From NCBI RefSeq assembly GCF_001713395.1, contig NZ_CP016452.1:1240001-1304000 (forward strand): a stretch of DNA of 64,000 bases, read 5' to 3'. The notes under the pieces were generated by a model. The model was given only the letters and a program-made list of their open reading frames with translations. It was not told the origin of the DNA and searched no databases. The translations under genes and the position numbers were made by a program. This document shows, one piece after another, positions 35,275 to 42,894 of the stretch; position 1 is the first letter of the stretch, and each line of letters opens with the position of its first letter. This DNA comes from Sinorhizobium sp. RAC02 (GTDB lineage Bacteria; Pseudomonadota; Alphaproteobacteria; Rhizobiales; Rhizobiaceae).

Positions 35275-36309
35275 ATGGGCCAGCAATCCGAAACCATTTT
35301 CTCCAAGGGCCTCTCGCGCCGCAGCCTGATCAAGGCGGCGGGCGTAACGGCTGTGGCCGCGACCGCCGGTGTTATCGGTGCGCGTTCGACGCGCTATGCC
35401 ATTGCCGGCAATCTCATTCCGATCAAGCTGGAATGGACCGAAGTGGCCGCCTGTCATTCTCCCGTCGGCTTCGGCCTTTCAAAGGGCATCTATGCCAAAC
35501 ACGGGCTCGACGTTGAACTCTTCTATCAGGGCGCGAGCGGCCAGACGCTCATCCAGGCACTCGCCACCCGCAAGGCGGAAGCCGGTCCGGGGCTCCTCTA
35601 CGATTGGCTGAAGCCGATCGAGCAGGGTTTTGACGTGCGGCTCTTTGCGGGCTCGCATGGCGGTTGCCAGAGCGTGCTCGTCAAGCCGGACTCCGACATC
35701 AAGACGCTGACGGATCTGAAGGGCAAGACGATCGGCACCTTCGATGTCATGTCGCCGTCACGCGTCGCCTTCTCCGTCGCGCTTGCCAAGGCCGGCCTCA
35801 ACCCGGAGACCGACGTCACCTGGAAAGTCTTCCCCTTCGATCTTGTGGCCGAAGGCATGCTGAAGGGCGAGGCGGATGCCGTCGCCCATATGGATCCCTG
35901 GGCCTATTCCTATGAAAAGCAGCACGGCTTCCGCCGCGTCGCCGATACGCAGACGGGCACGTTCAAGGACCGCGTCTGCTGCGTGCTCGGCGTCAACGGC
36001 GACTATTACGAGGCCAACAAGGACGCCATCAAGCGCGTGGCCTCCGCCAACCTCGAAATCCACCAATATACGTCCAAGCATCCGGACGAGGTGGCGAAGT
36101 GGTATTTCGACACTCTGAAGCCCGGCCTGCCGCTCGAGGACCTGACGGAAGTCCTCTCCGCCTTTACCTATCACGACCATTGGTTCGGCAAGGAACTCCT
36201 GAAGGAAGTGAGGATCGGCTACGAAGACCTCAAGCTGACCGGCGTCATCGACGCCGCCACCGATCCGGAAGAGATCGCCAACCGCATCACCATCGACATC
36301 TTCGCGTGA
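35275..36309 (+). CDS. ABC substrate-binding protein, sulfonate/nitrate type (SsuA/TauA-like), Tat-exported
   Basis: A 344-residue periplasmic binding protein of the NMT1/SsuA/TauA superfamily. The N-terminus has a twin-arginine signal (GLSRRSLIKAAGVTAVAAT). Fold markers are PVGFGLSKGIYAKHGLDVEL, TLIQALATRKAEAGPG, LKGKTIGTFDVMSPSRVAFS and GEADAVAHMDPWAY. It opens a four- or five-gene unit with permease, ATPase, a small membrane protein and O-acetylhomoserine sulfhydrylase, which indicates an organosulfur ligand. The exact ligand is not evident. GAGGGGACA precedes the ATG. Confidence 0.9.
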   Translation: MGQQSETIFSKGLSRRSLIKAAGVTAVAATAGVIGARSTRYAIAGNLIPIKLEWTEVAACHSPVGFGLSKGIYAKHGLDVELFYQGASGQTLIQALATRKAEAGPGLLYDWLKPIEQGFDVRLFAGSHGGCQSVLVKPDSDIKTLTDLKGKTIGTFDVMSPSRVAFSVALAKAGLNPETDVTWKVFPFDLVAEGMLKGEADAVAHMDPWAYSYEKQHGFRRVADTQTGTFKDRVCCVLGVNGDYYEANKDAIKRVASANLEIHQYTSKHPDEVAKWYFDTLKPGLPLEDLTEVLSAFTYHDHWFGKELLKEVRIGYEDLKLTGVIDAATDPEEIANRITIDIFA

Positions 36310-36313
36310 TCCG

Positions 36314-37315
36314 ATGAGCGCTGCGGTAGACGAAACATTCGGCGGGGCAGGGCGGCGATCCGTCACCCTGCCCCTGGCGGGGATTTGGCGAAACGGACTG
36401 CTCGCAGCCGCGACCTGGTTTCTTGCGTCGGCACTGACCTACGGGCTGCCCGATGTCATCAGCTGGGGGGCGACGGGGCTGTTTGCCGCCGTCACGCTCG
36501 TCGGCGCGCTCATCTTTCTGGTGCTTTCGGTCACCGTCCATCGCCTCGGCAGCGCCGGCCGCACACTCGTGCACTACGGACCCTGGTTCATCGTGCTCGG
36601 CCTCTGGTTTGCCGTCTGGGAAGTGTTGACGGCAAAGCTCGGCTGGCTGCCAAAACCTTTCTTTTCGCCGCCGCAGGGTTTGCTGCACGTCTACGTGACG
36701 GATTGGGATCGGCTGCTGATCTGCATCGCCTATACCGGCCGGCTGTGGGGGCTCGGTTTCTTCTCGGGCATCCTTGTCGGCTTTGCTGGTGGCGTGGCGC
36801 TCGGCTGGTCGAAACGCTTCGCCTATTGGGGCATGCCGCTTCTGAAACTCATCGGCCCCGTGCCGGCGAGTGCCTGGATTCCCTGCACCTTCTTCATCTT
36901 CCCCTCGACCTTCCACGCCTCGATCTTCCTCGTGGCGCTCGCCTCCGGCATCCCGGTCGCAATTCTCACCGCCGCCGGCGTCAGCCAGGTGAACCGGTCC
37001 TTCTACGATGTCGCCCGCACGCTCGGGGCCGACAACCGCTTCCTGATCTTCAAGGTCGCGATTCCGGCAGCACTGCCGAACGTCTTCGTCGGCATCTTCA
37101 TGGGCCTCTACTACTCCTTCGCCGTTCTCGTCGTGGCTGAAATGCTCGGCGCAAAATTCGGCCTTGGCTGGTACCTGCAGTTCAACACGGCCTACTCGGC
37201 CTACGCCAATGTCTACGCCGCCCTCATCATCATTGCACTGATCTGCGCCGGCCTCGTTCGCTTGCTCTTTATCGCGCGGGATCGGCTGCTCGGCTGGCAG
37301 AAGGGGATTCTCTAG
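36314..37315 (+). CDS. ABC transporter permease (SsuC/TauC-like) with extended N-terminus
   Basis: A 333-residue permease. The C-terminal 250 residues form the usual SsuC-like core, with the EAA-type loop QVNRSFYDVARTLGADNRFLIFKVAIPAALP. The first 80 residues add about two membrane segments before FIVLGLWFAVWEVLTAKLGWLPKPFFSPP, the normal start region of SsuC (about 260 residues). It follows the binding-protein gene by four bases and abuts the ATPase gene. Confidence 0.9.
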   Translation: MSAAVDETFGGAGRRSVTLPLAGIWRNGLLAAATWFLASALTYGLPDVISWGATGLFAAVTLVGALIFLVLSVTVHRLGSAGRTLVHYGPWFIVLGLWFAVWEVLTAKLGWLPKPFFSPPQGLLHVYVTDWDRLLICIAYTGRLWGLGFFSGILVGFAGGVALGWSKRFAYWGMPLLKLIGPVPASAWIPCTFFIFPSTFHASIFLVALASGIPVAILTAAGVSQVNRSFYDVARTLGADNRFLIFKVAIPAALPNVFVGIFMGLYYSFAVLVVAEMLGAKFGLGWYLQFNTAYSAYANVYAALIIIALICAGLVRLLFIARDRLLGWQKGIL

Positions 37316-38104
37316 ATGTCCGTCGCCTTCGCAGAAGCCAGTTCCGCCAACAGTATCGCTCTCGACGTCGAGGGAGTGTCCCATCGCTACGAACTCGACG
37401 GTAAGGCACTTCGGGTCCTCGACAACGTCAGTTTCACCGTCGAGCCCGGCGAGCTTGTCGCCCTGCTCGGTCCCTCGGGTTGCGGCAAGTCTACGCTGCT
37501 GCGTCTTGCCGCCGGCCTGGAGGCGCCGACGGTCGGAAACGTGAGCGAGGATGGCCAGCCGATCCTGGGACCGAACCCGGACCGCATCCTCGTCTTCCAG
37601 GATGCGACGCTGTTTCCGTGGCGCACCGTGCGGGCCAATGTCGCGATCGGCCTCGAGGCGCGGGGGCTTATCCGCGAGCGCGAGTACCGCATCGACGAGG
37701 TGTTGAAGCTGGTGAAGCTGGAAGGCTTTGCCGATTTCTACCCGCATCAGCTGTCGGGCGGCATGGCACAGCGCGCAGCGCTGGCGCGTGCGCTCGTCAA
37801 CGATCCGAAACTGCTGCTGCTCGACGAGCCTTTCGGCAAGCTCGATTCGCTGACGCGCCTGCGCATGCAAAAGGAGCTTCTCAATCTCTGGAAGACCGCC
37901 GGCTTCACGGCATTGCTCGTCACGCACGACGTCGAGGAAGCGCTCCTCCTCGCCGATCGCGTGATCGTTCTCTCGGATCGGCCGGCCTCGATCGTCGCGG
38001 AGCTGCGTGTCGACCAACCTCATCCGCGGCGGCGGGACGATGCTAACCTCATCGCATTGCGCACGTCGCTGCTCGAAAAGCTCGGTATCTCCCATGACGT
38101 CTAG
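37316..38104 (+). CDS. ABC transporter ATPase (SsuB/TauB-like)
   Basis: A 262-residue nucleotide-binding subunit with Walker A GPSGCGKSTLLRL, Q-loop LVFQDATLFPWRTV, signature LSGGMAQRAALARAL, Walker B LLLLDEPFGKLD and switch His in LVTHDVEEAL. It begins directly after the permease stop. The hydrophobic ATLFPWRTV after the Q-loop is common in nitrate/sulfonate/taurine ATPases. Confidence 0.94.
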   Translation: MSVAFAEASSANSIALDVEGVSHRYELDGKALRVLDNVSFTVEPGELVALLGPSGCGKSTLLRLAAGLEAPTVGNVSEDGQPILGPNPDRILVFQDATLFPWRTVRANVAIGLEARGLIREREYRIDEVLKLVKLEGFADFYPHQLSGGMAQRAALARALVNDPKLLLLDEPFGKLDSLTRLRMQKELLNLWKTAGFTALLVTHDVEEALLLADRVIVLSDRPASIVAELRVDQPHPRRRDDANLIALRTSLLEKLGISHDV

Positions 38105-38393
38105 CGGCCGCACCAGCTATCCGGTGGTCGCTATCGCCGGCGGCGCCTTCGCACTCGCCGCGCTCGGCTGGTGGTGGCTGATCTTCAGCAAGGTCGTCGA
38201 AAACGACTACCTGACCGTCGGCCAGGCTGTCACCTGCATCGCCGGTGCAACCGATCTCTGCACGCTCGCCCAGGCGCTCTGCACCAACGACCATCTCTAC
38301 GGCATCCGCTGGTACGCGCCGGAGGCTTTTTGGGCTGCTGCGACCGTCCTCGTCGCGGGTGTCCTTCTGTCCGCCCGTCCCTCGCGCGCCTGA
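38094..38393 (+). CDS. Small two-span membrane protein in the SsuABC-like operon
   Basis: A 99-residue protein with two hydrophobic segments (about residues 9-32 and 75-93) and a periplasmic or cytoplasmic loop containing three cysteines (VTCIAGATDLCTLAQALCTND). The ATG at 38094 lies inside the end of the ATPase gene, an 11-base overlap, and no other start fits, so it is translated with the transporter. I do not recognise the family. It might be an accessory subunit of the importer, or act on sulfur through the cysteines; both are guesses. Confidence 0.7.
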   Translation: MTSSGRTSYPVVAIAGGAFALAALGWWWLIFSKVVENDYLTVGQAVTCIAGATDLCTLAQALCTNDHLYGIRWYAPEAFWAAATVLVAGVLLSARPSRA

Positions 38394-38419
38394 AGGCGCA
38401 TCACTCAAGGAGAAGTGCC

Positions 38420-39781
38420 ATGACGATCCACCAATCCCCCGAGATTGCCGAGCAGGACATCGTGCAGCCGCCGGCCGGCACCGCCACGTTCAAGAGCCGG
38501 CATCCGGAAACGATCGCGTTGCACGGCGGAAGCTTCCGCTTCGATCCGACAAGCGGCGCAGTGGCCGTGCCGATCTACCAGACGAGCTCCTTCCAGCTGC
38601 CCGGTACCGACGGCGCCGACAAGCTCTTCGCGCTCGAAGCCGCGGGGCATCTCTACACCCGCGTTTCGAACCCGACGCAGGATGCCTTCGAGCAGCGCCT
38701 TGCGGAACTCGAGGGCGGCGCGGCAGCCTTGGCACTCGCCTCCGGCCAGGCGGCGTCCGCCTTCGCGATCCTCAACGTGGCGCGCACCGGCGACAACATC
38801 GTCAGCGCCGCTGGCCTCTATGGCGGAACCTGGGCGCTCTTTGCTGCCACACTGAAAAGCTTCGGCATCGAAACCCGCTTCGTCGACGCATCGGATCCGG
38901 AAGCCTTCGAGAAGGCGACGGACGAGCGCACCCGCGCCTATTACGCGGAATCCCTGCCGAACCCGAAGCTGGAGGTCTTCCCGATCGCCGAAGTCGCCGC
39001 CATCGGCCGGCGCCACGGCATTCCGCTGATCGTCGACAATACGGCGGCGCCCCTGATCATTCGCCCGCTGGAGCACGGCGCAGCGATCGTGGTCTATTCG
39101 ACGACGAAATATATCGGCGGCCACGGCACCTCGATCGGCGGCGCCATCGTCGATAGCGGCACGTTCCCCTGGGCGGAGCATGCCGAACGCCAGCCGAACC
39201 TCAACGAACCAGACCCGAGCTACCAGGGCAAGACCTGGATCGAGAAGGCCGCCACGATCGCCTTCCATCCCTACATCCTGCGCGCCCGGGCTGTGTTGCT
39301 GCGCGACCTCGGTGCGGCGATCAGCCCGCAGAACGCTTTCCAGTTCATCCAGGGCCTCGAGACATTGCCGCTGCGCCTGCGCCAGCACAATGAGAACGCG
39401 GTGAAGGTTGCCGAATACCTGAAGGGCCATGCGAAGGTCGAACGGGTGATCTTCCCGAAATACCAAGAGGGAAGCGCGAAGGCACGGGCGGAAACATACT
39501 TCAAGCCCGGCTACTTTGGCGCGCTGGTCGGCTTCGAGCTGAAGGGTGGGCGCGAGGCGGGGCGCCGGTTCATTGACTCTCTCCAGCTCTTCTACCACCT
39601 CGCCAATATCGGCGATGCCCGGTCGCTGGCGATCCACCCCTCGACGACGACGCATTCGCAGCTCTCACTGGAAGACCAGCTGGCGACGGGTGTCACACCC
39701 GGCTACGTGCGGCTTTCCATCGGCCTGGAACATCCTGACGACCTGATCGCCGATCTGGAGCGCGCGATCGCGCTGGCCTGA
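38420..39781 (+). CDS. metY: O-acetylhomoserine sulfhydrylase (MetY family)
   Basis: A 453-residue PLP enzyme of the Cys/Met metabolism family that makes homocysteine from O-acetylhomoserine and sulfide. It has [30 protein letters not shown], the aromatic [24 protein letters not shown] segment, and the PLP lysine K230 in [15 protein letters not shown]. The C-terminal [15 protein letters not shown] is typical of MetY. AAGGAGAA precedes the ATG. Its place after a sulfonate-type importer suggests that it fixes sulfide derived from imported organosulfur. A terminator follows. Confidence 0.93.
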   Translation: MTIHQSPEIAEQDIVQPPAGTATFKSRHPETIALHGGSFRFDPTSGAVAVPIYQTSSFQLPGTDGADKLFALEAAGHLYTRVSNPTQDAFEQRLAELEGGAAALALASGQAASAFAILNVARTGDNIVSAAGLYGGTWALFAATLKSFGIETRFVDASDPEAFEKATDERTRAYYAESLPNPKLEVFPIAEVAAIGRRHGIPLIVDNTAAPLIIRPLEHGAAIVVYSTTKYIGGHGTSIGGAIVDSGTFPWAEHAERQPNLNEPDPSYQGKTWIEKAATIAFHPYILRARAVLLRDLGAAISPQNAFQFIQGLETLPLRLRQHNENAVKVAEYLKGHAKVERVIFPKYQEGSAKARAETYFKPGYFGALVGFELKGGREAGRRFIDSLQLFYHLANIGDARSLAIHPSTTTHSQLSLEDQLATGVTPGYVRLSIGLEHPDDLIADLERAIALA

Positions 39782-39808
39782 AAGCCGGCCAGACTCCGAT
39801 CGGCGATT

Positions 39809-39842
39809 AACCCCGGCGCTCCCTCCTCGCGTCGGGGTTTTT
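39809..39842 (+). terminator. Intrinsic terminator after metY
   Basis: AACCCCG (39809-39815) and CGGGGTT (39833-39839) form a stem followed by a run of five T (39838-39842). It ends the transport-metY unit about 28 bp past the stop codon. Confidence 0.75.
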
Positions 39843-39880
39843 CGTTAAGAGGAGAGCCGCACACGGGTCTCGTACAAAAA

Positions 39881-39958
39881 GAAACGCCATTCCATTTTAT
39901 AATCCATAAAAAAGATAGAATTCCTGTATTCGTCCCGGCCAAACGCTACTCTCGCCGT
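39881..39958 (+). promoter_or_regulatory. Repeated promoter block upstream of the dioxygenase unit
   Basis: This 78-bp block is nearly repeated at 42774-42850. Both contain the identical 20-mer AAAGATAGAATTCCTGTATT (here 39911-39930) and the flanking pieces GAAAYGCCATT and ACGCTAYTCTC. The ATAGAATT at 39915-39922 is the element also found upstream of ssuD and of the SsuA-like gene. The block lies about 415 bp before the dioxygenase ATG, so a leader or a small gene comes between. Confidence 0.65.
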
Positions 39959-40336
39959 CAATTCCAAGCGTGACGGACCTTTGTCCAATCACGACAGCGA
40001 TGAGTACGATACGAATGACGCAGATCGAGAATGCCTGGGGTGGCCGCCGACGCACTGGAGGCATGGATCGCGGACGGTGGTGATATCCAAGACTTCAACC
40101 TTGCCGCACCGTCACGTCGGCGAGCCACGAGGATTTCTTTCGGCCTCGTGGTTCGCGTGCCGCATGGGCGGCGCCTCTACATGACCGCCTATGGCGAAGG
40201 CAATCACGTAATTACGTGTCCGGCGAGGATGACCGTAGTCGAAGCGGAATCACGGCGCTGACTTTCGATCGAGCGCCTAATGCGGGCGGCGGAATGACAA
40301 GACGCGCGTCCAAACCAATTTTTCGAGGAGCATGAC
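39959..40336. other. Leader region between promoter block and dioxygenase gene
   Basis: About 378 bp downstream of the repeated promoter block without a certain gene. It holds one possible small reading frame (40031..40261) and ends in an AT-rich stretch with GAGGAGC before the dioxygenase ATG. No clear hairpin or riboswitch was recognised. Confidence 0.35.
40031..40261 (+). CDS. Possible small protein ahead of the dioxygenase gene
   Basis: A 76-residue frame with a plausible protein-like composition: ALEAWIADGGDIQDFNLAA, then a basic stretch and GRRLYMTAYGEGNHVITCPARMTVVEA at the end. The ribosome binding site is weak. A second frame starting ATG at 40000 (beginning MSTIRMTQIENAW) runs into the same region and would join this one by a single frameshift near 40035, so the gene may be longer and interrupted, or the start may be elsewhere. 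I do not recognise a family. Confidence 0.35.
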   Translation: MPGVAADALEAWIADGGDIQDFNLAAPSRRRATRISFGLVVRVPHGRRLYMTAYGEGNHVITCPARMTVVEAESRR

Positions 40337-41377
40337 ATGACCATTCACGCCAAGCCCGCCCACCTTCCGACAATCGACTTCTCGCGCTTTTACGGCGACG
40401 CCGCGGAGCGCGCGGGTTTCGTCAGGGAACTGACCCGCGTCCTGCACGACCACGGCTTCTTCTATCTCACCGGTCACGGCGTGCCGCAAAGCCTGATCGA
40501 TGATGTGCTTTCGGCCTCGAAGCGCTTCTTTGCACTGCCGGAAGCGGACAAGCTGTCGATCGAGATGGTGAAGTCGTCGCATTTCCGCGGCTACAATCGT
40601 GCCGGTTACGAGCGCACCCGCGGTGAGCAGGACTGGCGCGAGCAGCTCGATATCAACACGGAAGGCGCGCCCGTCGACGCCGGAGCGGATACGCCGTGGA
40701 ACCGGCTTTATGGCCCCAACCAATGGCCCGACGCCCTGCCGGAACTGAAGCCGCTGCTTCTTCGCTACCAGGCGGAAGTCACCCGCATCGGCATCGATGT
40801 GCTGAAGGCTATAGCGCTTGCGCTCGGCCAGCCGGAAAACGCCTTCTCCGAAATCTACGAACCCTCGCCCTCGCAACTCCTGAAGATCATCCGCTATCCC
40901 GGTCGCGAGGCCGCCGGTAGCGATCAGGGGGTCGGCGCACACAAGGACGGTGGCTTCGTCACCGTGCTCCTGCAGGACACCACGCCGGGCCTGCGTATCC
41001 GCACGGAAGAGGGTGTGTGGATCGAGGCGCCGCCGGTGCCCGGCACCTTCATCATCAACAGCGGGGAGCTTCTGGAATTGGCGACGAACGGCTTTGTCCG
41101 GGCGGACGTCCATGACGTCGTGACGCCGCCCGCCGGCACGGAGCGGTTCTCCGTCGCCTTCTTCCTCGGCGCCCGCTACGACGCGACGATCCCGGTCATT
41201 CCGCTGCCGGAGACGTTGAAGCGCGGTGAGCGCGGCGTGACGGTCGATCCGCTCAACCCGATCTTCCGGGAGGTCGGCATCAATCACCTGAAGAGCCGCC
41301 TGCGCTCCCATCCTGATGTCGCGGCGAAACACCATCCCGACCTGCTGCATCTTCTGGAAAAGCCGGCCAAGGCCTGA
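40337..41377 (+). CDS. 2-oxoglutarate/Fe(II)-dependent dioxygenase, isopenicillin-N-synthase-like
   Basis: A 346-residue non-heme iron dioxygenase. The N-terminal DIOX_N part opens PTIDFSRFYGDAAERAGFVR and contains HDHGFFYLTGHGVP; the C-terminal cupin-like core carries the iron triad H202 and D204 (VGAHKDGG) and H259 (ADVHDVV), with the 2-oxoglutarate-binding pair R270 and S272 (RFSVAFF). In this sulfur island it may oxidise an organosulfur compound, but the fold is that of the isopenicillin-N-synthase group rather than of TauD. The next gene, 23 bp downstream, is an SfnB-type flavoprotein. Confidence 0.92.
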   Translation: MTIHAKPAHLPTIDFSRFYGDAAERAGFVRELTRVLHDHGFFYLTGHGVPQSLIDDVLSASKRFFALPEADKLSIEMVKSSHFRGYNRAGYERTRGEQDWREQLDINTEGAPVDAGADTPWNRLYGPNQWPDALPELKPLLLRYQAEVTRIGIDVLKAIALALGQPENAFSEIYEPSPSQLLKIIRYPGREAAGSDQGVGAHKDGGFVTVLLQDTTPGLRIRTEEGVWIEAPPVPGTFIINSGELLELATNGFVRADVHDVVTPPAGTERFSVAFFLGARYDATIPVIPLPETLKRGERGVTVDPLNPIFREVGINHLKSRLRSHPDVAAKHHPDLLHLLEKPAKA

Positions 41378-41400
41378 TCCCTCTCCCGAAAGGAACGACC

Positions 41401-42615
41401 ATGAGCAGTGTCACGACGCTCGTCCAGCTACCAGAGACAGCCCGCCGCATCGCGAGCGAGGAAGAGGCCCTCGCCGTAGCGCGCGAACTCGCCGAGGATT
41501 TCATTGGCGGTGCAAGCCGGCGAGACTACGAGCGCGCGCTTCCCTATGAAGAGCTCGACCGCCTGTCGGCCTCCGGGTTGCTCGCCATCACCGTTCCCTC
41601 TGAGTATGGCGGCATCGATGTATCGAATGCGGTGCTGGCGGAGGTTACAGCGATCCTGTCTGAAGCCGACAGTTCGATCGGCCAGATCCCGCAGAACCAT
41701 TTCTATATCCTTGAAGCCCTGCGCCACGATGGCAGTGAGGTGCAGAAGCGGTTCTATTTCGGGCGGGCACTTGCCGGCGACCGCTTTGGCAACGCGCTTT
41801 CGGAGGTCGGAACGAAGACGGTTGGCGACTACAACACCCGCATCACGCCGGATGGCGCGGGCTTTCGCATCAACGGCCGGAAATTCTATTCGACCGGTGT
41901 GCTCTTTGCCCATTGGGTGGTGATCTTCGCGCTCGATGGCGAGGAGCGGCTGACCATGTCCTTCGTGCCGCGCGAGGCGGAAGGCATTGAGATCGTCGAC
42001 GACTGGGATGGTTTCGGCCAGCGCACGACGGGCAGCGGAACGACGATCCTGACCGATGTCTACGTCCCGGCCGATGCCGTGGTCCAGCACCACAAGGGGT
42101 TCGAGCGTCCCGGTACGATCGGCTCCGTCGGGCAGATCATCCATGCGGGGGTCGATCTCGGCATTGCACGCGCCGCGTTGAAGGAAACCCTCGGCTATGT
42201 ACGCGACCGGGCGCGGCCGTGGACCGACAGCGGCGTCGAGCGTGCGGCGGACGATCCGCTGACCATATCCCGCATCGGCGAGCTTGCCATCCGCATCGAG
42301 GCCGCCGAGGCGACGCTGGAGCGAGCCGGGCGCAGGGTTGACCAGGCGCAGATCAGTCTCAGTCAGGAAAATTCCGTGGCGGCGACGCTCGCGGTTGCCG
42401 CCGCCAAGGTGTTGACGACGGAGCTTGCGATCGACGCCACCAACGTGCTCTTCGAACTCGCAGGCACCTCGGCCACGAAGCGCGGCCTCAATCTCGAACG
42501 GCACTGGCGAAACGCCCGCACCCATACGCTGCACGATCCGGTGCGCTGGAAGTACCACGTGGTCGGGAACTATCACCTCAACGGCGTCATTCCGCCGCGC
42601 AACGGCGCGCTCTGA
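41401..42615 (+). CDS. sfnB: SfnB-type sulfur acquisition oxidoreductase (acyl-CoA dehydrogenase fold)
   Basis: A 404-residue flavoprotein with the acyl-CoA dehydrogenase three-domain fold, of the group that includes SfnB and the dibenzothiophene monooxygenase DszC. Signs are LRHDGSEVQKRFYFGRAL, RFGNALSEVGTKTVGDYNTRI, INGRKFYSTGVLFAHWVVIFAL and the C-terminal NLERHWRNARTHTLHDPVRWKYHVVG, which is typical of this group and not of fatty-acid enzymes. It likely takes reduced flavin and oxygen to oxidise sulfones or thioethers. Ribosome binding site GAAAGGAACG. A terminator follows. Confidence 0.92.
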   Translation: MSSVTTLVQLPETARRIASEEEALAVARELAEDFIGGASRRDYERALPYEELDRLSASGLLAITVPSEYGGIDVSNAVLAEVTAILSEADSSIGQIPQNHFYILEALRHDGSEVQKRFYFGRALAGDRFGNALSEVGTKTVGDYNTRITPDGAGFRINGRKFYSTGVLFAHWVVIFALDGEERLTMSFVPREAEGIEIVDDWDGFGQRTTGSGTTILTDVYVPADAVVQHHKGFERPGTIGSVGQIIHAGVDLGIARAALKETLGYVRDRARPWTDSGVERAADDPLTISRIGELAIRIEAAEATLERAGRRVDQAQISLSQENSVAATLAVAAAKVLTTELAIDATNVLFELAGTSATKRGLNLERHWRNARTHTLHDPVRWKYHVVGNYHLNGVIPPRNGAL

Positions 42616-42650
42616 AATCCAACCCTCGTGGTGGGGGTGGTCACCTGGCG

Positions 42651-42679
42651 GCAATCCTTCGGGGTTGCGGCCCTTTTTT
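42651..42679 (+). terminator. Intrinsic terminator after sfnB
   Basis: GCAATCC (42651-42657) pairs with GGGTTGC (42662-42668) around a stable TTCG loop, followed by a run of six T (42674-42679). Confidence 0.7.
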
Positions 42680-42773
42680 GCTCATGAAATAGAGGCGACG
42701 GAGGGCCGCATTTGATCTTGGTTCTTACGCTTCCGCATCCGCGGCAGAACCGCTTGCCTCTATCCGGCAAACA

Positions 42774-42850
42774 GAAATGCCATTTCCAAAATTAATACAT
42801 ATAAAAGATAGAATTCCTGTATTTGACCGCCCAAGACGCTATTCTCCGCC
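42774..42850 (+). promoter_or_regulatory. Second copy of the promoter block, upstream of the NtaA/SnaA-type gene
   Basis: This block matches 39881-39958 almost throughout, including the identical 20-mer AAAGATAGAATTCCTGTATT at 42804-42823. It lies 45-120 bp before the ATG at 42895, the usual distance for a promoter and activator site. Conservation of non-coding bases at two places 2.9 kb apart points to selection or recent duplication. Confidence 0.65.
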
Positions 42851-42894
42851 GGGACAGGACGCCGCACGGCATCCTCAAGACGCTGGAGACCATC

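Noticed and set aside
36287..38113. A 608-codon open frame on the minus strand
   Set aside because: It is antisense to the SsuC- and SsuB-like genes, which carry full family motifs; composition is highly charged and low in hydrophobic order.
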